Positions 57,946 through 64,000 of a stretch of DNA of 64,000 bases are shown piece by piece. Within the stretch, counting starts at the first letter, position 1. Each line of letters starts with the position of its first letter. Below the pieces are notes generated by a model. The model saw only the letters and a program-made list of their open reading frames with translations. It did not search any database and was not told where the DNA came from. Source of the stretch: DATBLE01 sp963837265 (GTDB lineage: Bacteria; Actinomycetota; Thermoleophilia; Gaiellales; Gaiellaceae); the NCBI GenBank assembly GCA_963837265.1, contig CAWIMQ010000005.1:48145-112144 (forward strand), read 5' to 3'. A program made the position numbers and the translations under genes.

Positions 57946-59876
57946 GTGTGCACCTCCTCGAGCGTCCCCGCTCGGTCGCCGTTGAAGACTGCGTGCCGGG
58001 CGCCGGGCACGCCGTACTCGTAGGGAGTTCCGACCACCTGCGGCAGCTCGTCGAAGTTGAAGTACGGCGGCGGCGAGGAGACCTGCCACTCGAGCGTCAT
58101 CGAGCGCCACGGGTTCGCCTCAGCCTTCCGGCCCCGCGCCCAGCTCGTGATCATGTTGTAGAGGAAGACGATCGTCGAGGCGCCGAGGAAGAAGGACGCG
58201 ATCGAGATCGCCATGTTCCAGTCGGCGAAGCGGGGCGCGTAGTCGGAGACGCGCCGAGGCATGCCCTGCGTCCCCAGCCAGTGCATCGGGAAGAACGTGA
58301 CGTTGAAGCCGACGAAGGTCAGCCAGAAGTGCAGCTTCCCGAGCCGCTCGTCGTACATGCGACCGGTCATCTTCGGGAACCAGTAGTAGATCCCGGCGAA
58401 GATCGTGAACAACGACCCGCCGAAGAGCACGTAGTGGATGTGCGCGACGACGAAGTACGTGTCGGAGACGTGGATGTCGATCGGCACCGCGGCGAGGTAG
58501 ATCCCGGAGAGCCCGCCGATCACGAACATCGAGACGAAGCCGAGCGCGAACAGCATCGGCGTCGTGAAGTGGATCCGGCCCTCCCAGATCGTCGCCAGCC
58601 ACGAGAACACCTTGATCCCGGTCGGCACGGCGATCACCATCGAAGTGACCATCATCGGGATCCGCAGCCACGGGGCGACGCCCGCGACGAACATGTGGTG
58701 CGCCCACACGGAGAAGCCGAGCACGAGGATCGCCATCAGCGAGAGGGCCATCAACCGGTAGCCGAAGATCGGCTTCCTGGCCATCACGGAGATGACCTCC
58801 GAGGCGATGCCGAAACCGGGCAACATCATGATGTAGACGGCCGGGTGCGAGTAGAACCAGAAGATGTGCTGGTAGCCGAGCACGTAGCCGCCCTGCGCGG
58901 CGTCGAAGAAGTTCGTGTGCATGACCCGGTCGAACATCACGAAGAACTGCGAGCCGGCGATGAAGGGCGTCGCGATCACGACCAGGAGCGAGGTGGTGAA
59001 GTTCGCCCAGACGAGCAGCGGCATGCGCCAGAAGGTCATGCCCGGCGCGCGCATGGTGATGATCGTGACCAGGAAGTTGAGCGCGGTCATGATCGAGGAC
59101 GCGCCCGCCCACTGGACGCCCATGTTGAAGAACACCTGGCCCAGCGGCTGGTCGGTGGCCAGCGGCGCGTAGCTCGTCCAGCCGGTCGCGAACGCGCCGC
59201 CGGGGACGACGAAGCTGAGCAGCATCATCACGCCCGCGATCGGCAGCAGCCAGTAGGACAGGGCGTTCAGGCGGGGGAACGCCATGTCCGGAGCGCCGAT
59301 CATCAGCGGGATGACGTAGTTGCCGAGCCCGGCGAACGCCGGGATCACGAACAGGAAGATCATCAGCGCCGCATGCACCGAGACCAGGCCGTTGAAGGTC
59401 TGGTTGTCGACGAACTGCATGCCCGGGCGTGCGAGCTCGGCCCGGAAGATCATCGCCATCAGGCCGCCGGCGAGGAAGAAGACGATCGTCGTGACGACGT
59501 ACTGGATCCCGATCACCTTGTGGTCGGTGTTCGGGCGGAAGTAGTCCTTCCACGTCCGCCCGCCGTGCGCCGAGTGGTCCTCGGGGACGGTCGGCGAGCC
59601 GATCGCGTACCGCATCCAGTAGTCGAAGGCGCCGAGCCCGGCGAGGAAGCCGATCGGGGCGGCGGTCAGGGTCGCGACCACGGTGATCGTCGACCACTTG
59701 AAGAGCGGCTCCCACCCGGCCCACCCGCGGAAGACGAGCACGAGGCCGAGACCGATGCCCCAGAAGAGGCACATCACCCACGTGGCTCTGATCCAGCCGG
59801 CCCCGAGGATCACGCCTTTCCCCTTCGGGGAAAGGTTAGGCGGAGCGTGCGTGTCGGAGTATTGGATTGTCTCCAT
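57942..59876 (-). CDS. ctaD: cytochrome c oxidase subunit I, A2-type heme-copper oxidase
   Basis: A 644-residue subunit with about 12-14 helices and the heme a/a3-CuB site. FWFYSHPAVYIMMLPGFGI holds the CuB histidine and cross-linked tyrosine. The YSHPxV form lacks the A1 proton-channel glutamate and marks the A2 subfamily, frequent in caa3 enzymes. Further landmarks are HAALMIFLFVIPAFAGLGNY, HHMFVAGV and HIHYVLFGG. Near the N-terminus a palindromic repeat (59815-59835) encodes part of NLSPKGKGV, absent from most relatives. Confidence 0.95.
   Translation of the reverse strand: METIQYSDTHAPPNLSPKGKGVILGAGWIRATWVMCLFWGIGLGLVLVFRGWAGWEPLFKWSTITVVATLTAAPIGFLAGLGAFDYWMRYAIGSPTVPEDHSAHGGRTWKDYFRPNTDHKVIGIQYVVTTIVFFLAGGLMAMIFRAELARPGMQFVDNQTFNGLVSVHAALMIFLFVIPAFAGLGNYVIPLMIGAPDMAFPRLNALSYWLLPIAGVMMLLSFVVPGGAFATGWTSYAPLATDQPLGQVFFNMGVQWAGASSIMTALNFLVTIITMRAPGMTFWRMPLLVWANFTTSLLVVIATPFIAGSQFFVMFDRVMHTNFFDAAQGGYVLGYQHIFWFYSHPAVYIMMLPGFGIASEVISVMARKPIFGYRLMALSLMAILVLGFSVWAHHMFVAGVAPWLRIPMMVTSMVIAVPTGIKVFSWLATIWEGRIHFTTPMLFALGFVSMFVIGGLSGIYLAAVPIDIHVSDTYFVVAHIHYVLFGGSLFTIFAGIYYWFPKMTGRMYDERLGKLHFWLTFVGFNVTFFPMHWLGTQGMPRRVSDYAPRFADWNMAISIASFFLGASTIVFLYNMITSWARGRKAEANPWRSMTLEWQVSSPPPYFNFDELPQVVGTPYEYGVPGARHAVFNGDRAGTLEEVHT
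59815..59840. repeat. CCTTTCCCC/GGGGAAAGG palindrome inside ctaD
   Basis: Nine-base arms with a TTC loop and a GGTTAGG flank, translated in frame in the ctaD N-terminus as NLSPKGKG. It belongs to the same family as the repeats before sufU and ctaE. The NLSP-type peptide resembles translated palindromes seen in many unrelated bacterial proteins. Confidence 0.6.
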
Positions 59877-59885
59877 CAGTCTCTC

Positions 59886-60902
59886 TCAGCCTCCGGCGCC
59901 CTTGGCGGCGGAGGCAAGGAACTTGACCAGGCCCTCGAGCTGATCCTTGGGCAACGTGGAGAACGTCGGCATCACGCCCCTGGGAAAGCCCGGCTGGACG
60001 TACGCGTTCGGATCCACGATCGATTGCCTGACGAAGTCCTCGAGCGGCTGGCCCGCCTGCTGCGCGTAGGCGGGGAGCTTATCGAGGTCGGGGCCGACGG
60101 TACCGGTGGCGCCCGCCGCCTCGAGCGTGTGGCAGCTCGCGCACCCGTTGTTCGCGAACACGGCCTTGCCCGCCTCGCCGGGCGGAGCGCTCAGGGCCTG
60201 TTTCTGTTGCTTGACCCAGGCGGTGAACGCGGCGGGCTGCATCACCACCGCCTCGGTGCGCATCAGCGCGTGCCCGAGCCCGCACAGCTCGGTGCAGATC
60301 ACCGGGTACGTGCCCACCTTCGTCGGGGTGATGACGAGCTTCGTGTTCTGGCCCGGAACGGCGTCCTGCTTCTGGCCGAACTCCGGCACCCAGAACGAAT
60401 GGATCACGTCGAGCGCCTGCAGGTGCAGCTCGACCGGCCTGTCGACGGGCAGGTACAGCTTCGCCGAGGTCAGCCCGCCCTGGTCCGGGTAGGCGAACGT
60501 CCACTCGAACTGCCGCGCGGTGACGCTAACGTTCAGGTGGTCTGCGGCCGCCCGGTCGTTCCGGACGAGAACGATTCCGCTGATCACCGAGATCGCGGTG
60601 ACGAGCAGCGCGGGCACCGCCGTCCAGACGATCTCGATCCCGGTGTGCCCGTGGATGGGCGGCCCGTCGGAGTCGTCGTCGGGCTGGACGCGGAACTTGA
60701 GCAGCGAGTAGGCGATCACCGCCGCGACCAACGAGAAGACGCCGATCGCGATCGCGGTCGTGAACCAGAAGACGAGGTCGATCCCGTCCCGCTGCTTCGA
60801 CGCGTTCGGGGGGAGCCACGGTACGACGAGCGCGACGACGGTGGCGGCGGCGCCGAACACGACACCGAGCCCCACGAGCTGGACCATCGAACCCCTGCGC
60901 AC
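59886..60902 (-). CDS. ctaC: cytochrome c oxidase subunit II with fused cytochrome c (caa3 type)
   Basis: A 338-residue subunit. Two helices (about 7-27 and 41-66) precede the cupredoxin domain whose CuA site is CTELCGLGHALM (about residues 203-214), with upstream HSFWVPEFGQK. A C-terminal cytochrome c domain has CASCH (about 253-257) and a distal MPTFSTLPKDQLEGLVKFL, making this a caa3 oxidase fed by an internal heme. GTG 60902 or the ATG five codons later are possible starts. First gene of the oxidase operon, 9 bases before ctaD. Confidence 0.95.
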   Translation of the reverse strand: MRRGSMVQLVGLGVVFGAAATVVALVVPWLPPNASKQRDGIDLVFWFTTAIAIGVFSLVAAVIAYSLLKFRVQPDDDSDGPPIHGHTGIEIVWTAVPALLVTAISVISGIVLVRNDRAAADHLNVSVTARQFEWTFAYPDQGGLTSAKLYLPVDRPVELHLQALDVIHSFWVPEFGQKQDAVPGQNTKLVITPTKVGTYPVICTELCGLGHALMRTEAVVMQPAAFTAWVKQQKQALSAPPGEAGKAVFANNGCASCHTLEAAGATGTVGPDLDKLPAYAQQAGQPLEDFVRQSIVDPNAYVQPGFPRGVMPTFSTLPKDQLEGLVKFLASAAKGAGG

Positions 60903-60992
60903 GAAGAAACCGAGCCTAGTGAATTCCGATCAGCTGCGCGGTCGTAACCGGGCCCTGCCCTCGCCCGTTCTCCAGGCAGGAAAGGAGAGCAC

Positions 60993-61217
60993 ATGGGCTT
61001 TGGAGTGAGCATGATCCTGGTCGCGGCGGGCGCGGTCCTGATCTGGGCCGTGAACGCCAGCACCTCGGGAGTCAACCTGCACGCGGTCGGCTGGATCCTG
61101 CTGGTCGTGGGCACGGTCGGAGCCCTCGTCTCGATGATCTTCTGGTCGTCATGGGCGGGCCCCGGCTACTTCGCGCGGCGGCGCACGTACGTCGACGAAG
61201 GCCCGCCGCCGTACTGA
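60993..61217 (+). CDS. DUF6458 small membrane protein
   Basis: A 74-residue protein with two transmembrane helices (about 5-20 and 30-50) and a short polar tail. MGFGVSMILVAAGAVLIWAV and VGWILLVVGTVGALVSMIFW match DUF6458, a small family in Actinomycetota of unknown role. Good ribosome site GGAAAGGAGAG before ATG 60993. It is divergent from ctaC and ends at a strong bidirectional terminator. Confidence 0.9.
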   Translation: MGFGVSMILVAAGAVLIWAVNASTSGVNLHAVGWILLVVGTVGALVSMIFWSSWAGPGYFARRRTYVDEGPPPY

Positions 61218-61227
61218 TCCCGAGACG

Positions 61228-61257
61228 AGAGAGGGAGGGCGCCTGCCCTCCCTCTCT
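61228..61257. terminator. bidirectional hairpin terminator
   Basis: A perfect 13-bp stem (AGAGAGGGAGGGC and GCCCTCCCTCTCT) with a GCCT loop lies between the convergent DUF6458 and substrate-binding-protein genes. Its pyrimidine-rich strand gives a weak T tract on the plus side. Confidence 0.75.
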
Positions 61258-61280
61258 CTGCTGCGCGGTGGTCGCGCCGC

Positions 61281-62588
61281 CTAGGCGGACTTGACCAGGG
61301 ACGCCGGCGGGGAGATCACCGAGTAGTCGGTGCTCTTGCCGCCCTTGATCAGGTAGATCGCCACGGGGCCGCCCTTCACGTCGCCCTGGGCGTTGAACGA
61401 GACGTTCCCCAGGATGCTGTTCTTCAGGCGGACCTTGAACAGCGAGGCGGCGACGTTGCCCCGCGTCCCGTTCGACATCGAGATCGCGGAGAGCATCGCC
61501 ACGGCCGCCTGGGCCGCGTAGACCGAATACGGATCGGGCTGCTTGCCCTTGTTCGCCTTCGCGAAGGCGGCCAGGAACGCCTTGCCCGCACCCTTGAGCT
61601 TGGAGTTCGGCAGGCCGGCGACGCTGACGAACGCGCCGTTCGCGGCCGCGCCTGCATCGCGCGCGACCGACGAGATCGGCGTGAACCCGTCCGGCAGGAG
61701 CAGCTTCACGGCACTCCCGAGGGTGGTGTGGAGATCCTTGAGCAGCTTGCCGCCGTTCTCGCAGATCAGGCCGCCGACGAAGACGCCGTTCGCGCCCTTC
61801 TCCTTGATCTTCGAGGCGAGCGCCGAGTAGCTCGACGCCTTTGCGTCCCACGCCTCGAAGCCGACGATCTTGATCCCCAGCTTGGCCGCCGCGTTCCTCA
61901 TGTTCGTCGCGACGCCGAGCCCGTAGGACTCCTTGTCGTTGAGGATGTAGAGCTTGCTCACGTGCAGCCGCTTCGCGAGCACGGCGTCGGCGGCGCCCTG
62001 ATACGCGTCGTGCGCGACGACCCGGGCGTAGTTGCGCTTGCCCGTCGGGTAGTACTTGTTGGGCTCGCCCGCCGAGGTGCCCGGCCCCGAGGACGTCAGC
62101 CCGACCTGCGTGTTCGCGGGGCTGATCATCGCCACCGGGCCGTTGGGCGCCCGGTTGAGGATGGGAATCTCGATCGTGGCGCAGCCGGAGTTGAACGTCC
62201 CGATCAGGCCGATCACGTCCTGATCACGTGCGACCGCGTTCGCGTTCGCGGAGCACTTCGCCGAGTCCCACTTGCCGGCCTGCGCCGTGGCGTCGTCACA
62301 CGACTGGTAGCCGATCGTGTACTTGCCGGCCTTCCAGCCCGCCCCGTTCAGGATGAACTGGATCGCCTTCGTCATCTCGATCGTCTGCGTCCGGCCCGAG
62401 CCCTGAAGTGGGAGGTCGGATGCGAGGATGTACTTCGGGCTCCCGGAACCCTTGTAGACGATCGGCGCGCATGACGAGGCGGGCAGCGGCGTAGCCTGCT
62501 TCCTGCTCGTCCCACCGGAACCGACGGTGGCGAGCACGAGCGTCCCGGTCACGCCGACCAGGAGCGCCACGAGAAGACGCTTCGTCAC
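61281..62588 (-). CDS. branched-chain amino acid-type ABC substrate-binding protein
   Basis: A 435-residue exported periplasmic-binding-fold protein (LivK/Leu-Ile-Val family). It has an N-terminal signal (VTKRLLVALLVGVTGTLVLATV) and ligand-fold segments VIGLIGTFNSGCATIEIPILNRAP, YARVVAHDAYQGAADAVLAK, LYILNDKESYGLGVA and GADGVFVGG-like GANGVFVGGLICENG. No permease or ATPase genes are adjacent within the window, so it is an orphan here. GTG 62588 follows AGGAGG by 5 bases. Confidence 0.9.
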   Translation of the reverse strand: MTKRLLVALLVGVTGTLVLATVGSGGTSRKQATPLPASSCAPIVYKGSGSPKYILASDLPLQGSGRTQTIEMTKAIQFILNGAGWKAGKYTIGYQSCDDATAQAGKWDSAKCSANANAVARDQDVIGLIGTFNSGCATIEIPILNRAPNGPVAMISPANTQVGLTSSGPGTSAGEPNKYYPTGKRNYARVVAHDAYQGAADAVLAKRLHVSKLYILNDKESYGLGVATNMRNAAAKLGIKIVGFEAWDAKASSYSALASKIKEKGANGVFVGGLICENGGKLLKDLHTTLGSAVKLLLPDGFTPISSVARDAGAAANGAFVSVAGLPNSKLKGAGKAFLAAFAKANKGKQPDPYSVYAAQAAVAMLSAISMSNGTRGNVAASLFKVRLKNSILGNVSFNAQGDVKGGPVAIYLIKGGKSTDYSVISPPASLVKSA

Positions 62589-62802
62589 ACCAACCTCCTC
62601 CTTTTGGGTCACTTCGCGTGCAGCGAAGGACGCAGTATCGAAGCACCGCTCCCCAATTTCAAGTCGGAAAGGGAGAAAGGGCGGCGCGGGGCGCGCGGAG
62701 CGTTTGCCGGACGTGGATTCCGCTCCGGCCCGGGCGGGAGGGTCCGACACGTCCGCCAAGCTGTGCGGAAGAGCCTTGAGCGAACCGAGGAGGTCTTCTG
62801 CC

Positions 62803-63585
62803 TTGATCACACGTCCGAGCCGCCTGCGCCCGTCCCCGGCGATGGTCGTGGCCTGCATCGCGCTGCTGGTCGCGCTCGCGGGGACGAGCATCGCCGCGGT
62901 CACGATCGTCGTCCCGAGAAACAGCGTCGGCACGCTTCAGCTGAAGCCGAACGCGGTCAACTCGTCGAAGGTGGCAAACCATTCGCTGCTCGCAGTCGAC
63001 TTCAGGGCGGGCCAGCTCCTCCGCGGCCTCCGCGGCCCCCGCGGCCTCCGCGGCCCGGCCGGCCCGGTCGGTCCAACGGGCTCGACCGGCCCTGCGGGTC
63101 CAGCGGGCCAGGCAGGAGCCGCGGGCGTGGCCACGCCGGGCTACGTCGCCGAGGTGCTCACCAAGACCAGCACCAGCTCGAGCGAGACGACCTCGACCTC
63201 GTACGCCACCCTGAGCGACAGCACGGTCGACGTGACCGTCCCGGCGAACGAGACCGCCAAGCTGATCGTCTTCTTCAACTCCGAGACCGCCTGCTACGGC
63301 GGGACGGTCGGCGCGCGCTGCCAGGCCCGCATCATGGTCGACGGGGACGAGCTCGCGCCCGCCGCGGCGAACGACTCGTACTTCGACAACAACGGGACGA
63401 GCAACGGCACATCCGACGAGCTGCACTCCCAGAGCACGCAGATGCAGCACGGCTTCGCGAAGGTCAGCCCGACGCTCGCGGCCGGATCGCACACCGTCAA
63501 GGTCGAGATCTCGGTGACCGCGAGCAGCACGACCTTCCGGCTCGACGACTGGTCGCTCGTCGTCGAGCGGGTCCGCGTCACCTAG
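62803..63585 (+). CDS. exported protein with collagen-like repeat
   Basis: A 260-residue protein from a TTG start, chosen because GAGGAGG lies 9 bases upstream. A signal/anchor helix (about 12-34) is followed by SVGTLQLKPNAVNSSKVANHSL, a motif seen in other exported actinobacterial proteins. About 11 G-x-y triplets follow (GLRGPRGLRGPAGPVGPTGS in part, residues 70-105). A C-terminal 140-residue beta-rich domain (TVDVTVPANETAKLIVFFN, then HTVKVEISV) may be a trimeric or adhesive head. Function unknown; it is probably a cell-surface protein. Confidence 0.8.
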   Translation: MITRPSRLRPSPAMVVACIALLVALAGTSIAAVTIVVPRNSVGTLQLKPNAVNSSKVANHSLLAVDFRAGQLLRGLRGPRGLRGPAGPVGPTGSTGPAGPAGQAGAAGVATPGYVAEVLTKTSTSSSETTSTSYATLSDSTVDVTVPANETAKLIVFFNSETACYGGTVGARCQARIMVDGDELAPAAANDSYFDNNGTSNGTSDELHSQSTQMQHGFAKVSPTLAAGSHTVKVEISVTASSTTFRLDDWSLVVERVRVT

Positions 63586-63609
63586 CCGGTCGCACACGAA
63601 CTCGGCGTC

Positions 63610-63645
63610 CGCCGGGGGCAGGAAGCGCGTGGCCTGCCCCCGGCG
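63610..63645. terminator. 13-bp hairpin between convergent genes
   Basis: CGCCGGGGGCAGG (63610-63622) pairs perfectly with CCTGCCCCCGGCG (63633-63645) across a 10-base loop. It sits between the collagen-like gene and the cytochrome gene, so it can end both transcripts. Confidence 0.7.
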
Positions 63646-63672
63646 AGCCGCAGGAGGCCGGGCGCGGAGGCC

Positions 63673-64000
63673 CTACTTCAGGGTCTTGATGTAGGCGACG
63701 AGCGCCTCGAGCTGGCCGTCCGGGATGATCCCGCCCCAGTGGGGCATGCTCACGATCGGCGCCTTGCCGATCACGCTGCCGCTCCTGATCACGTCGATGA
63801 TCTTGGCGTCGGTGTCGAACTCCGAGCGGAAGTCCTGGCCGGAGAGCGGCGGGATCGACTTGTCGGGCGACTGGGGATTGGGCACGCCGCCGAGGCCGTT
63901 CGGCCCGTGGCAGTTGATGCAGCCGTAGCGCACGTACAGGACCGAGCCCTCGACCGCCGCGCCCTGCCCCTGCGGGATCGCCGGCGGCTCGGCGGTGGGG
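63673..64000 (-). CDS. c-type cytochrome, 5' end beyond the window
   Basis: The minus-strand frame is open from its stop at 63673 to the window edge, so at least 108 residues are seen. The heme motif CINCHG (Cys-x-x-Cys-His) occurs early, with GVPNPQSPDKSIPPLSG following, a distal axial methionine candidate in SMPHWGG and the terminal helix LEALVAYIKTL. The sequence before the heme (PQGQGAAVEGSVLYVRYG) suggests an exported or membrane-anchored mono-heme cytochrome. It may serve the caa3 oxidase. Confidence 0.85.
   Translation of the reverse strand, partial: PTAEPPAIPQGQGAAVEGSVLYVRYGCINCHGPNGLGGVPNPQSPDKSIPPLSGQDFRSEFDTDAKIIDVIRSGSVIGKAPIVSMPHWGGIIPDGQLEALVAYIKTLK

Noticed and set aside
57948..60947. 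A 999-residue plus-strand frame across ctaD and ctaC
   Set aside because: Composition is dominated by Arg, His, Asp and Glu repeats, the mirror of codon usage in the oxidase genes; no domain seen.
63010..63110. Short repeated GGCCTCCGCGG units as a possible CRISPR or tandem DNA repeat
   Set aside because: These are codons of the collagen-like Gly-x-y triplets; there are no spacers and no cas genes.

Overview
The window is 64 kb of very GC-rich, densely packed bacterial chromosome. Many genes overlap by 4 bases (ATGA, GTGA), start codons are often GTG or TTG, and several starts lie 5-8 bases after a TANNNT box. A PknB/FhaA/FhaB/PstP/SEDS/PBP cluster, a DUF6458 protein and a SufBCDSU system point to Actinomycetota. 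Gene content and order resemble the deep-branching class Thermoleophilia (Gaiellales or Solirubrobacterales). That placement is inference, since no rRNA gene is present. No tRNA, rRNA, CRISPR array, prophage or complete insertion sequence was seen.

Layout. 0.3-8.6 kb: glutamine synthetase glnA (one frameshift, with a terminator-like hairpin in its leader), a putative glycoside hydrolase with a decayed 3' end, a broken tandem GNAT gene, an ABC exporter with a methyltransferase, a SRPBCC protein and two intact GNAT acetyltransferases. 9.0-15.8 kb: a contiguous arginine operon on the minus strand, argC-J-B-D-R-G-H, without argF and with an ArgR-type operator over the argC promoter. 15.8-16.8 kb: a decayed block with a frameshifted ferritin-like gene and a glycosyltransferase that has lost its middle. 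16.8-23.4 kb: secreted and envelope proteins and a 1014-residue cyclase/ATPase/TPR signalling protein. 23.5-33.7 kb: the cell-wall and Ser/Thr phospho-signalling operon (membrane kinase, FhaA, FhaB, PstP, FtsW/RodA, PBP, PknB with four PASTA domains, Ddl). 33.9-40.7 kb: a third kinase with a MviN-type extracellular domain, an aminotransferase, dcd, an epimerase, an O-methyltransferase and a flavin oxidase. 40.8-48.9 kb: the suf Fe-S cluster genes, split by an oppositely oriented queuosine-salvage gene. 49.0-54.9 kb: TatA/TatC, an ABC exporter, an adenosine-deaminase family enzyme, a TPR protein, a STAS protein and a di-heme cytochrome c. 55.0-64.0 kb: a caa3-type (A2) cytochrome oxidase cluster interleaved with universal-stress-like proteins, then an amino-acid-binding protein, a collagen-like exported protein and a cytochrome c running off the end.

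The most unusual signal is a population of short palindromic repeats of at least three families. They lie between genes and also inside genes in frame: in ddl, sufD and a GNAT gene they encode a recurrent Pro-Gly-Thr-Val peptide, and in ctaD and a stress-protein gene a second family is translated. Other recurring patterns are leaderless-looking promoters and convergent genes whose stop codons share a CTAG tetranucleotide. Frameshifts cluster at about 1.5, 3.7-4.5 and 15.9-16.6 kb, which could mean real decay or local assembly error.
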